From: DASZHC01 sp035938215
Lineage (GTDB): Bacteria; Verrucomicrobiota; Verrucomicrobiia; Chthoniobacterales; JAFAMB01
Direction: 5' to 3'
DNA: 6,780 nucleotides
Assembly (NCBI GenBank): GCA_035938215.1
Contig: DASZHC010000259.1
Location: 1-6,780 of the forward strand
The notes beneath the pieces were generated by a model. That model saw nothing but the letters and a program-made list of their open reading frames with translations, was not told the origin of the DNA and did no database searches. This document shows positions 1 to 6,342 of the stretch, piece by piece (position 1 is the stretch's first letter; each line of letters opens with the position of its first letter). The translations under genes and the position numbers were made by a program.

Positions 1-622
1 CATAAACGAGAAGATTTGCGCCGGGATCCCTATTGAGAACTTCATCTACATGCTTCCGCAGGAGACGCGCCTCATTCCTGCGAAGAAGCGCCTCTCCGGC
101 GGGAATCGGCAACTTCGATTTGAGATGTGCTCCAACAAGGCGCAGTCGATAGGAAGGATTCACCTCAATTGTGACATCAAGGAATCCGCGCTGGACCAAG
201 GATCGCTGCCCGTTGAGATCAAATTCAACGCGCTTCTCCGAATGTCTCTCTACGATTTCGAACCGGCTTAACAATGCAAGGTGTCGAGCCGGATCCGGGC
301 CGTCTACATACTCTGTAAACGGATATTGTAGACCGATGCTTTCCAGCCGACTTCGAAAGTCCGTAAATTGATCCTCTGGCCCCATCTCGGCAATGCCAAG
401 AATATCGGGGTGAATCTCTTTGATAATTCGAACAAGGGTGTTCTTTTCGCGTTCGGGCTTCGGGCCGAAGAATATCTCACCCCCTTCCCGCCTATCCTCC
501 TCGAGATAGTTCTCAACGTTGTAGTGAGCAAAAATGATTCGTTGTTGTCCGAATGCGACAACGGAAGACAGCAAAATGATCGAAAACAGAAGGTGTCTAC
601 CTACTTGCGTTCCGGCTCGCAT
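1..622 (-). CDS. Secreted endonuclease/exonuclease/phosphatase family protein (partial, 3' end beyond window)
   Basis: This is a metal-dependent phosphoesterase or nuclease of the EEP (DNase I-like) fold, probably exported. The 207 visible codons start at ATG 622. Residues 1-25 form a Sec-type signal peptide: Arg2 and Arg9, hydrophobic core 11-24, and a likely cut after AFG (23-25). Mature-part EEP landmarks in order are HYNVENY (33-39, metal-site Asn/Glu strand), PDILGIAEMG (72-81, with catalytic Glu79), LALLSRFEI (115-123), RGFLDV (145-150) and GAHLKSK (164-170). The later GDFN and SDH-type motifs lie off the left edge. The start is chosen because the signal peptide begins there and no alternative fits, yet no Shine-Dalgarno is present: the six bases before the ATG are the U-tract of the preceding terminator. 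It is the last gene of the minus-strand block, after tatA. The substrate (nucleic acid, phospholipid or sugar phosphate) cannot be told. The family call is firm. Confidence 0.85.
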   Translation of the reverse strand, partial: MRAGTQVGRHLLFSIILLSSVVAFGQQRIIFAHYNVENYLEEDRREGGEIFFGPKPEREKNTLVRIIKEIHPDILGIAEMGPEDQFTDFRSRLESIGLQYPFTEYVDGPDPARHLALLSRFEIVERHSEKRVEFDLNGQRSLVQRGFLDVTIEVNPSYRLRLVGAHLKSKLPIPAGEALLRRNEARLLRKHVDEVLNRDPGANLLVY

Positions 623-657
623 AAAAAAGCCCGGCTCGGAGGATACCGAACCGGGCT
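623..657 (-). terminator. Rho-independent terminator after tatA
   Basis: Read on the minus strand, bases 657-646 and 639-628 form a 12-bp GC-rich stem with one C/A mismatch (635/650) and a 6-nt loop (640-645). Six T residues (628-623) follow. This is a classical intrinsic terminator 25 bases past the tatA stop codon. The ATG of the EEP gene begins at the very next base (622), so the hairpin also fills that gene's translation-initiation region. There is no A/T tract on the other side that would make it bidirectional. Confidence 0.85.
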
Positions 658-681
658 GATTAGAAATTCTTGGTAAAGGAC

Positions 682-957
682 CTAGGAAGGTTGCGTTGGC
701 GGTTGAGTCTGAGGTTGAGCTTGGGGCGCCTGCTGGCCGGGCTGAACCGGCTGAGTATTTTGGGGCGCTTTCAGATCTTCCCCGGCCCGGTGAAGCTCTT
801 TGTCGAACTCTTCCCGTGCCTTGCGAAACTCATTCATACTCTGACCCAGACTCCGCGCCAATTCGGGAAGCTTTTTTGCACCAAACAAAACGAGGACGAT
901 CACAAGTATCAGAACCCACTCTGTCGGGCCCGGTGTGACGAGGGCGAACATATTCAT
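682..957 (-). CDS. tatA: Sec-independent (twin-arginine) translocase subunit TatA/TatE
   Basis: This is the pore-forming subunit of the Tat system, which exports folded proteins across the cytoplasmic membrane with TatC (and sometimes TatB). The 91-residue protein has the family plan: a short periplasmic N-terminus with Glu13 just before the membrane, one transmembrane helix (about 14-24), the Phe25-Gly26 hinge, and then an amphipathic helix with the KKLPELARSLG signature (28-38). A charged stretch follows, then a low-complexity Pro/Gln tail (about 64-91). TatA rather than TatB is favoured by the FGAKKLPELAR hinge and overall length. The start at 957 has AAGG about 10 bases upstream, the only fair Shine-Dalgarno in the window; Met3 (951) is an alternative start. 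It lies 56 bases after trxA on the same strand and ends at a strong terminator, so it is probably the last gene of that transcript. No tatC is visible. Confidence 0.92.
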   Translation of the reverse strand: MNMFALVTPGPTEWVLILVIVLVLFGAKKLPELARSLGQSMNEFRKAREEFDKELHRAGEDLKAPQNTQPVQPGQQAPQAQPQTQPPTQPS

Positions 958-1013
958 TCTTTGATAACCTTAACTTAAGGTCCCATAGATTTCATCCCGA
1001 AACCTTAGGGACG

Positions 1014-1343
1014 TTATTTCAATGCCTGAAGACGTTTGAGAAGTTCAGCTTTGCTGGTGAGGCCTACAACCGTGTCTTTCACTTCGCCGCCCTTAAAAAA
1101 TAGAAGCGTCGGGATGTTGCGAATCCCAAAACGGTTCGACAACGCAGGGTTGCTATCCACATCCACCTTTCCTACTCGGACTTTTTCTCCCTCTTCCTTT
1201 GCGATCTCTTCGAGCACCGGCGCAATCATTCGACAAGGACCGCACCAGGTCGCCCAAAAATCGACGAGCACAGGAACACTAGAGGCGCTAACCGTTTTAT
1301 CAAAACTCGTTTCATCAAGGTGAATAACAGATGCAGTAGCCAT
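1014..1343 (-). CDS. trxA: Thioredoxin
   Basis: This is a cytosolic dithiol-disulfide oxidoreductase that reduces protein disulfides and is recycled by thioredoxin reductase. The 109 residues match the usual thioredoxin length. The active site is WCGPC (33-37) after the VDFWATW strand (27-33). Also present are the buried Asp28, the KVDVDSNP segment (59-66), the cis-proline in NIPT (Pro78), FFKGGE and the C-terminal helix. No signal peptide or lipobox is seen. The start at 1343 is preferred over the in-frame ATG at 1403. The latter would add a 20-residue Arg/Ser-rich extension and overlap the upstream gene, whereas 1343 gives a canonical N-terminus. No clear Shine-Dalgarno precedes 1343. It sits 46 bases after the small membrane protein and 56 bases before tatA, which suggests one transcript. 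The identity is very secure. Confidence 0.96.
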   Translation of the reverse strand: MATASVIHLDETSFDKTVSASSVPVLVDFWATWCGPCRMIAPVLEEIAKEEGEKVRVGKVDVDSNPALSNRFGIRNIPTLLFFKGGEVKDTVVGLTSKAELLKRLQALK

Positions 1344-1389
1344 AAAAATACTGGAATTTTGCGCTGAGCACCCGGTCCTACGATTTCGT

Positions 1390-1641
1390 TCAACCGAATG
1401 CAATCAGCATCTGCACGATAAGCGAAATCACGGAAAAAGCGAGTAGCAAGCCTACCAGCGGTACAATCAGCGGATCCCGCTTTGTCGGAATTGCCTTCGA
1501 CATCAGCATATGCACCGCGCGCGCGTCAGTTGTGTCCGGCCCTCGTTCCTGCGGCACGCCATCTCCGGCACCCGTTTCCGAACTCCTCGGTGCTTTTGGA
1601 GGCACCTGAATTCTTGCCACCCCCTTCTTCGCTTCAGGCAT
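1390..1641 (-). CDS. Small tail-anchored membrane protein of unknown function
   Basis: I do not recognise this 83-residue protein with certainty. Its first half is polar and Pro/Gly-rich, opening PEAKKGVARIQVPPKAP (2-18). A charged stretch follows (about 32-56), then one hydrophobic helix at the very end (about 58-82), so it should be inserted as a tail-anchored protein with its N-terminus in the cytoplasm. No signal peptide or cysteine is present. Its reality is supported by the plausible start, the membrane helix and its position 46 bases upstream of trxA on the same strand. Conserved small genes of this type, with a KK..V.I..PPKP-like opening, seem to occur beside trxA in some Verrucomicrobiota; this is from memory and unverified. 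A TATACT box lies only 5 bases before the ATG, so the mRNA may be leaderless. No function is assigned. Confidence 0.6.
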   Translation of the reverse strand: MPEAKKGVARIQVPPKAPRSSETGAGDGVPQERGPDTTDARAVHMLMSKAIPTKRDPLIVPLVGLLLAFSVISLIVQMLIAFG

Positions 1642-1646
1642 AAAGA

Positions 1647-1678
1647 AGTATACCGGACCCGGCCGGCGAAGAAGTCAA
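1647..1678 (-). promoter_or_regulatory. Candidate promoter for the minus-strand small-protein/trxA/tatA run
   Basis: On the minus strand a TATACT hexamer (1652-1647) matches the sigma-70 -10 consensus at five of six positions. Upstream TTGACT (1678-1673) matches the -35 consensus at five of six. The spacer is 20 bases, longer than the usual 16-18, so the pairing is uncertain. If the -10 box is used, transcription would begin at or next to the ATG at 1641, giving a leaderless transcript. Some promoter is expected here because the flanking genes diverge. Confidence 0.3.
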
Positions 1679-1719
1679 GGAGAATGGGCATAGCCCTGGC
1701 ATTTTTGCCGATATAAAAT

Positions 1720-1741
1720 GGGACGGCACAGAGGCCGTCCC
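1720..1741. repeat. Perfect GC-rich hairpin in the divergent intergenic region
   Basis: GGGACGGC (1720-1727) and GCCGTCCC (1734-1741) form a perfect 8-bp stem around a 6-nt loop. On the plus strand no T-run follows. On the minus strand it is followed by ATTTTATAT, so it could end transcription running leftwards, although no minus-strand gene is seen immediately upstream. A dispersed REP-like palindrome, or a roadblock between the divergent units, is equally possible. The rest of the 185-base intergenic region (1642-1826) holds two weaker stems, GGGC/GCCC at 1686-1696 and GGCA/TGCC at 1698-1709, and a TATAAA at 1712-1717. It has no convincing plus-strand promoter. Confidence 0.5.
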
Positions 1742-1826
1742 TCCCTAAAATGAACTCCAAACTCCCGAAATGACTTCTCCCTTGCACTTCATTTCGTTTC
1801 GACCCAGTTTCGTGAGCTTCCCCGAG

Positions 1827-2777
1827 ATGAGAATACTGGTTACAGGCGGCGCCGGATTCATAGGTTCACACCTCGTTGAGGCCCTGCTGGCGCAAAGTAC
1901 TCGCGTCTCGGTTATTGACGATTTCAACGATTTTTACGACCCCCTTATCAAGGAAAAGAATCTCGAGCCGATTCGCGCCCGGATTAGCGTACACAGAGTC
2001 GATATCAGGGATAAGAAAGCCGTCGCGGAGGTCGTCTCGGCTGAAAAGCCGGACGTTATCGTGCATCTAGCGGCGCGCGCAGGAGTTCGGCCTTCGGTCC
2101 GGAATCCAGAGCTTTACCTGGATACCAATGTCAAAGGGACTTTTTATCTCCTTGAAGCCGCAAAAACGGCAGGGGTCGATCGATTCATTTTCGCGTCAAG
2201 CTCTTCTGTCTACGGCGCATCCAAAGAAGTCCCTTTCCGCGAAAGTCAGGTCCTCAGCCAAACTCTAAGTCCCTACGCCGCCACAAAGCTTGCCGGCGAA
2301 CACCTTTGTTCGAACTACTCTTATCTTTATGGACTACGCGTCGTCTGTCTGCGTTTCTTTACGGTCTATGGTCCGAGGCAGCGGCCTGACCTGGCCATTC
2401 ACAAGTTTACGAAACTGATACACTGCGGGAAGCCGATTGATGTCTATGGTGACGGTACAGCGCGCCGCGATTTCACATACATCGATGATATCATCCAGGG
2501 GATCGTGTCTTCGCTCGAATACGATCAGGAACTCTTTGACGTTTTTAATTTGGGGGAAAGTGATACGATTGAGCTGCGCCACATGATCGCCGAACTTGAA
2601 GCGGTCCTGGGGCGAATAGCGATCATCAATCCACTTCCGCCCGTCCCCGGCGATATGCCTGTGACCTATGCGGACGTCTCAAAGGCCGGCCGATTGCTCG
2701 GCTACGCTCCAAAAACTCGCATCCGCGAAGGCTTGCGTAAATTCATTGAGTGGTATCTTCGCTCGCAAGCGATATGA
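1827..2777 (+). CDS. NAD-dependent nucleotide-sugar epimerase (extended SDR, UDP-glucuronate/UDP-glucose 4-epimerase type)
   Basis: This is probably a cytosolic NAD+-dependent C4-epimerase of a UDP-sugar that supplies precursors for surface polysaccharide or lipopolysaccharide. The 316 residues begin directly with the Rossmann strand and TGGAGFIG (6-13, the GxxGxxG dinucleotide loop). Then come Asp31 at the end of beta-2 (NAD over NADP), HLAARAGVRPS (80-90), NVKGT (101-105), and the catalytic set SSSSVYG (124-130) with Tyr150 and Lys154 (YAATK). The substrate-side blocks RFFTVYGPRQRPD and YGDGTARRDFTYIDD follow. The AGVR, FFTVYGP and RPDLA elements resemble CapI/LspL-type UDP-glucuronate 4-epimerases, but GDP-mannose dehydratase-like or UDP-glucose epimerase activity cannot be excluded. 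ATG 1827 is chosen because the fold starts there; the in-frame ATG at 1770 would add 19 atypical residues. The gene overlaps the next one by 4 bases. Confidence 0.85.
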   Translation: MRILVTGGAGFIGSHLVEALLAQSTRVSVIDDFNDFYDPLIKEKNLEPIRARISVHRVDIRDKKAVAEVVSAEKPDVIVHLAARAGVRPSVRNPELYLDTNVKGTFYLLEAAKTAGVDRFIFASSSSVYGASKEVPFRESQVLSQTLSPYAATKLAGEHLCSNYSYLYGLRVVCLRFFTVYGPRQRPDLAIHKFTKLIHCGKPIDVYGDGTARRDFTYIDDIIQGIVSSLEYDQELFDVFNLGESDTIELRHMIAELEAVLGRIAIINPLPPVPGDMPVTYADVSKAGRLLGYAPKTRIREGLRKFIEWYLRSQAI

Positions 2778-3901
2778 ACTTCTCTTCCATTCATAGCGTA
2801 GTCGAACTGTGCCAGGCTCTGGTTCAGATTCCGAGCGAGAATCCGTCCGGGTCCGGCGCTCGTTCCGGAGAAAAGGGCATCGCCGAGTTTGTCGGCGGTT
2901 TTCTTGAAAGTCTTAGAGCAGAAGTTCGGTACGAGGAGGTCGAACCGAACCGGCCAAACGTGTACGGTTTCTGGCCAAGGCCGGTTGGAGCCACCCAGCG
3001 AATCATGTTCGCTCCTCACCTCGATACAGTGACCGTCGATGGGATGGTGGTGGACCCATTTTTGGCAAAGCTTTCGGGTGGCAAGATTTATGGCCGCGGG
3101 AGTTCAGATACGAAGGGATCAATGGCGGCCATGCTTTGGGCCCTGAAGTCGGTCGACCTCACCCGATTGAACGTGGCGATCGGTTTTGCGGGACTCGCCG
3201 ACGAAGAGGCAGGACAACTTGGGGCAAAGGCTTGCGCGGCCAGGAAATTTGCGGATTTCGTGATCGTCGGAGAACCAACCGGTCTGGATGTCGTCTACAC
3301 TCACAAGGGAACCACCTGGCTGGAGATCGAAACTGTGGGAAAGTCGGTCCATGCGTCCCTCCCCGAGACAGGGGTAAACGCGATCGATCTGATGACGGAC
3401 GCTCTGAAAACATTGAGAGAAGCGTTCCCTACGATTCTCGCGTTGGAAAAGAGCGCCGTTTTGGGTAACGCAACCATCAGCACCGGTCGCATCCGGGGCG
3501 GGGTGAAAATCAATGTCGTCCCCGATCGATGCTATGCGGAAATAGATATTCGCATTTTGCCTGGCCAGGAGTCCATGGCAGCGGCCGTCGCTGATTTTTT
3601 CCGTGACCAAAAAATTTTGGCGACCGTTCGTCCGATCAAAATCTCTGCGCCTCTCTACACCGAGCCCGACAATTCGATCATCGAGAGATTTACGTCTCTG
3701 GGTTCGCGGTTAACCGGCGCGAGCTGGTTTTGCGATGCCGCCTGTTTCTCCGCCGAAGGAACTCCGGCGGTCGCCATCGGACCTGGATCGATTGCGCAAG
3801 CCCACACCGCCGACGAGTTCATTGAAGTCGCCGAACTCGAACAAGGCGCAGAGTTCTTTACCAACTTCCTACGCAGCTTCGACAATGGCAGAACCGAGTA
3901 A
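2774..3901 (+). CDS. M20 family metallohydrolase (ArgE/DapE/acetylornithine deacetylase-like)
   Basis: This is a two-zinc amidohydrolase that removes an acyl group or cleaves a small peptide in the cytosol. The 375 residues carry the full M20 set: His82 with Asp84 (PHLDTV), bridging Asp112 (GRGSSDTKG), general base Glu144 and metal ligand Glu145 (ADEEAG), Glu167 (VGEPT) and the late His344 (AQAHTADE). His193 in the dimerisation domain (KSVHAS) is also the expected catalytic partner. The lid/dimerisation domain spans about 175-285. The fold resembles acetylornithine deacetylase (ArgE), DapE and CPG2, but no neighbour belongs to arginine or lysine synthesis, so the substrate is open. The start ATG overlaps the epimerase stop (ATGA). 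The in-frame ATG at 2750 is rejected because it would lengthen the overlap. A 5-bp stem (2759-2772) lies just before the start. Its end overlaps proS by 17 bases, suggesting coupled translation. Confidence 0.88.
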   Translation: MNFSSIHSVVELCQALVQIPSENPSGSGARSGEKGIAEFVGGFLESLRAEVRYEEVEPNRPNVYGFWPRPVGATQRIMFAPHLDTVTVDGMVVDPFLAKLSGGKIYGRGSSDTKGSMAAMLWALKSVDLTRLNVAIGFAGLADEEAGQLGAKACAARKFADFVIVGEPTGLDVVYTHKGTTWLEIETVGKSVHASLPETGVNAIDLMTDALKTLREAFPTILALEKSAVLGNATISTGRIRGGVKINVVPDRCYAEIDIRILPGQESMAAAVADFFRDQKILATVRPIKISAPLYTEPDNSIIERFTSLGSRLTGASWFCDAACFSAEGTPAVAIGPGSIAQAHTADEFIEVAELEQGAEFFTNFLRSFDNGRTE

Positions 3902-5429
3902 TACTAAAACCGCCATTACTCCAACCAGGTCCGAGGATTTCTCGGAATGGTATCAGCAAGTCATTCGCGCCGCCGACATGGCGGAGAATTCCGACGTTCG
4001 TGGCTGCATGGTGATCAAGCCGTGGGGTTACGGAATCTGGGAGAATATTCAGGCGCAGCTCGACTCGATGTTCAAGGCTACGGGCCATAAAAACGCCTAT
4101 TTTCCGCTTTTCATTCCGCTGAGCTATCTGGAAAAAGAGGCCAGCCACGTTCAGGGTTTTGCGAAGGAATGCGCTGTCGTAACCCACCACCGGCTTGACC
4201 TGGGACCGGACGGCAAAATGCGTCCCGCTCCGTCCGCCGAACTGGCTGAGCCGCTCGTGGTGCGTCCAACATCTGAAACCATCATTGGCTCCGCTATTGC
4301 GAAATGGGTTGAGTCCTATCGCGACCTACCGGTTCTGATCAATCAATGGGCTAATGTCGTTCGCTGGGAAATGCGCCCGCGAATTTTCCTGCGCACCACC
4401 GAATTCCTCTGGCAAGAAGGCCATACCGCGCATGAAACCCGGGAAGAAGCGATTGAGGAGGCGGTCGCGATGCTGGAGGTCTATGCCACTTTTGCGCGGA
4501 ACCATCTCGCAATTCCCGTCTACCATGGCGAAAAGACTGAAAGCGAACGTTTCCCGGGTGCGGTTCAGACTTTGTGCATTGAAGCAATGGTTCAGGACCG
4601 CAAATCAATTCAGGCGGGGACGTCGCACTTTCTCGGCCAGAATTTTGCAAAGGCATCTGAAATCAAATTTGTATCGCGCACAGGAGCCCAGGAGTATGCG
4701 TGGACCACGAGCTGGGGCGTCAGCACGCGGCTGATCGGGACGGTGATCATGACCCACGCGGACGACGACGGTATGGTTCTGCCACCGCGGATCGCTCCAT
4801 CGCATGTAGTCATTCTACCGGTCATACCAAAGGAAGAAGCGAGAGTTTCAGTCTTGGAAGCTGCGGATAAATTGAGGGCGGAGATCGCTTCGCTACGGTA
4901 CGCGGATGAACCCATCCGAGTAGAAGTGGACCGACGCGATTTTAGTGGTGGTGTTAAGAATTGGGATTGGATCAAAAGGGGGGTACCAATTCGGATTGAA
5001 ATCGGGCCACGCGATATTGCATCGGGAAATGTCGCTATCTATCGGCGCGATCAGCCAGCAAAAGCGAAGACTTTTGAGCCGGTCGCGGAAACGGTGGCAA
5101 AGTTGCAAGCGATTCTTGACGAGATGCAGACCAATCTGTATGAGCGCGCCAAATTGCTCAGAGATTTGAATACTGTTCGCATCGATTCAAAAGCCGATTT
5201 TTATGACTTTTTCACACCTAGAAATGAAGAAAAACCGGAGATCCACGGTGGGTTCGCTCTAGCGCACTGGTCCGGAAGCGCGGAAGTTGAGGCACGGATT
5301 AAGGACGAGCTGAAAGTGACCATACGCTGCATCCCTTTTGATCCTGAGGTTCGCGACGACGAGCCTGGCCGATGTATCATTTCCGGAGAGCCAAGCCCCC
5401 GTCGCGTCTTGTTTGGGAAATCTTACTGA
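3885..5429 (+). CDS. proS: Prolyl-tRNA synthetase (class 3, archaeal/eukaryote-like)
   Basis: This enzyme charges tRNA-Pro with proline in the cytosol. The 514 residues match the short ProRS type that lacks the inserted editing domain of E. coli ProS. Class II landmarks are motif 1 (FPLFIPLSYLEKEASHVQGF, 73-92), RPTSETIIG (127-135), motif 2 (RWEMRPRIFLRTTEFLWQEG, 160-179) and motif 3 (SWGVSTRLIGTVIMTHADD, from 276). The anticodon-binding domain covers about 305-410. The C-terminal domain ends in the typical RVLFGKSY, whose terminal Tyr is a hallmark of this group. Only Cys482 and Cys497 remain where the four-Cys zinc site lies in some relatives, so zinc binding there is doubtful. ATG 3885 is preferred over the ATG at 3735, which would add 50 low-complexity residues fully inside the upstream gene. 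The start overlaps the M20 gene by 17 bases and has no clear Shine-Dalgarno. It is probably the last intact gene of the three-gene run. Confidence 0.95.
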   Translation: MAEPSNTKTAITPTRSEDFSEWYQQVIRAADMAENSDVRGCMVIKPWGYGIWENIQAQLDSMFKATGHKNAYFPLFIPLSYLEKEASHVQGFAKECAVVTHHRLDLGPDGKMRPAPSAELAEPLVVRPTSETIIGSAIAKWVESYRDLPVLINQWANVVRWEMRPRIFLRTTEFLWQEGHTAHETREEAIEEAVAMLEVYATFARNHLAIPVYHGEKTESERFPGAVQTLCIEAMVQDRKSIQAGTSHFLGQNFAKASEIKFVSRTGAQEYAWTTSWGVSTRLIGTVIMTHADDDGMVLPPRIAPSHVVILPVIPKEEARVSVLEAADKLRAEIASLRYADEPIRVEVDRRDFSGGVKNWDWIKRGVPIRIEIGPRDIASGNVAIYRRDQPAKAKTFEPVAETVAKLQAILDEMQTNLYERAKLLRDLNTVRIDSKADFYDFFTPRNEEKPEIHGGFALAHWSGSAEVEARIKDELKVTIRCIPFDPEVRDDEPGRCIISGEPSPRRVLFGKSY

Positions 5430-5449
5430 AGAGCCGGCTCCCTCAGGGA

Positions 5450-5719
5450 ATGGTTGAGGTTCGTGCACACTCGGAGGCTCGTTTGGGCGTAGACCGCATT
5501 ACCCCGGCCAACTTCCCGCGCAAACCCGCCGTCACGATGCTTGCGGTCCTCGTCTTGCTCATCGGATTCAGCCGAATTTTCTTAGGCGTCCATTTCTTGA
5601 GCGACGTCATCGGCAGTTACGCGACGGCGATCGTGTGGCTCACCTTCTGCATCCTGATGACCCACCGGACGCAAAGCCGGGCGCACGTCTCCCAGCCTGG
5701 CCTGGGGCGCCAGCCATAA
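5450..5719 (+). pseudogene. C-terminal remnant of a PAP2-superfamily phosphatase
   Basis: An open frame runs from inside the proS 3' end (ATG 5372, or ATG 5450 just after it) to TAA 5717. It encodes about 90-115 residues. The part from about 5535 onward is two hydrophobic helices carrying SRIFLGVHFLSD (5570-5605). This is an exact SRxxxxxHxxxD, the third PAP2 phosphatase motif with its catalytic His. The first two motifs (KxxxxxxRP and PSGH) and their helices are absent in all three plus frames upstream, which instead hold proS. The residues before the first helix look like unrelated sequence read by chance. Intact members act on phosphatidate, undecaprenyl diphosphate or similar lipids at the membrane. 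This piece cannot be active alone, so I call it a 5'-deleted gene. It ends at the edge of the transposase remnant. Confidence 0.7.
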
Positions 5720-5750
5720 CGTCCGTTGCGTTCTCCAGTTAAGAGACTAG

Positions 5751-6342
5751 GCTAGGCTCTATCTCGAGCGCGACGGGGGATATGGCGTGTCACCGCTGAA
5801 ACAGGATCCGAAGGATTTCTCGCGGAACGAGATGCGGCGCGAGATGGCTCGCTGCCGGTCGCTGGAACCTTTGTACCGAACCGCGATGGCGCTGTTGCCC
5901 GAGCTGGGAATTTCCAACGACAGCATCGCCTATTACGCGGCGCTGGTCGATTACTACACCGTGCAGAAGCTGCAGCAACTTACGCAGGGCATGGCACGCC
6001 TCTACTTGTTGTGCTTTCTTCTGCAACGCTATCAGAGGATCAACGACAACCTGATCCATGCGCTGATCTACCACGTGCGCAAGGTGCTCTCGGCCGCCAA
6101 GGTCTGCCTGCAGGAGCGCCTCCTCTCCGACGGCATGGAGGGCAGTAAAAACGTCCAGCACATTGGGCAGATCCTCGATCTGTTTCTCGACGACAGCATT
6201 GCTGATTCGGTCTCGTTCGGCGAGATCAAGCGGCGGGCTTTTTCCATCTTGGAACGCGACAAAATCAGGCGCGCAGCGGACTTCATCGGCGCCCACTCCA
6301 TCGATGTCGCCGCCCTCGAATGGGAGTTCGTAGCCAACCGGC
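5751..6342 (+). mobile_element. Internal fragment of a Tn3-family transposon
   Basis: This stretch is only a slice of a Tn3 transposase gene. No terminal inverted repeat, resolvase, res site or duplicated target could be seen on either side. The left limit is uncertain: an in-frame TAG at 5748 ends the open frame, and recognisable similarity begins around 5766. The right limit is placed at 6330-6345, where the transposase similarity stops and the BKACE gene, read on the other strand, begins. Confidence 0.75.

Noticed and set aside
304..561. 85-codon minus-strand frame overlapping the EEP gene in another frame
   Set aside because: The EEP frame carries the signal peptide and the conserved motifs across this region; the other frame is a chance overlap.
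968..980. Palindrome CCTTAACTTAAGG between trxA and tatA
   Set aside because: It has six-base A/T-rich arms around one base, no T-run and no partner copy in the window; it is too short to call an operator or terminator.
1344..1403. Longer thioredoxin starting at ATG 1403
   Set aside because: It would add a non-conserved 20-residue extension and overlap the upstream gene; the standard 109-residue form starts at 1343.
3119..3610. Minus-strand open frame of 163 codons inside the M20 gene
   Set aside because: The plus strand holds all M20 metal ligands in this stretch; the antisense frame has no recognisable motif.
5431..5440. Palindrome GAGCCGGCTC just after the proS stop
   Set aside because: A 10-base perfect palindrome has no loop and no following T-tract, so it is not a credible terminator.
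5438..5452. LPQGM in the PAP2 frame as a decayed PSGH motif
   Set aside because: Its distance to the SR motif is close to the spacing in PgpB, but the residues after it are polar and not the membrane helix that always follows PSGH, so the match is likely coincidence.
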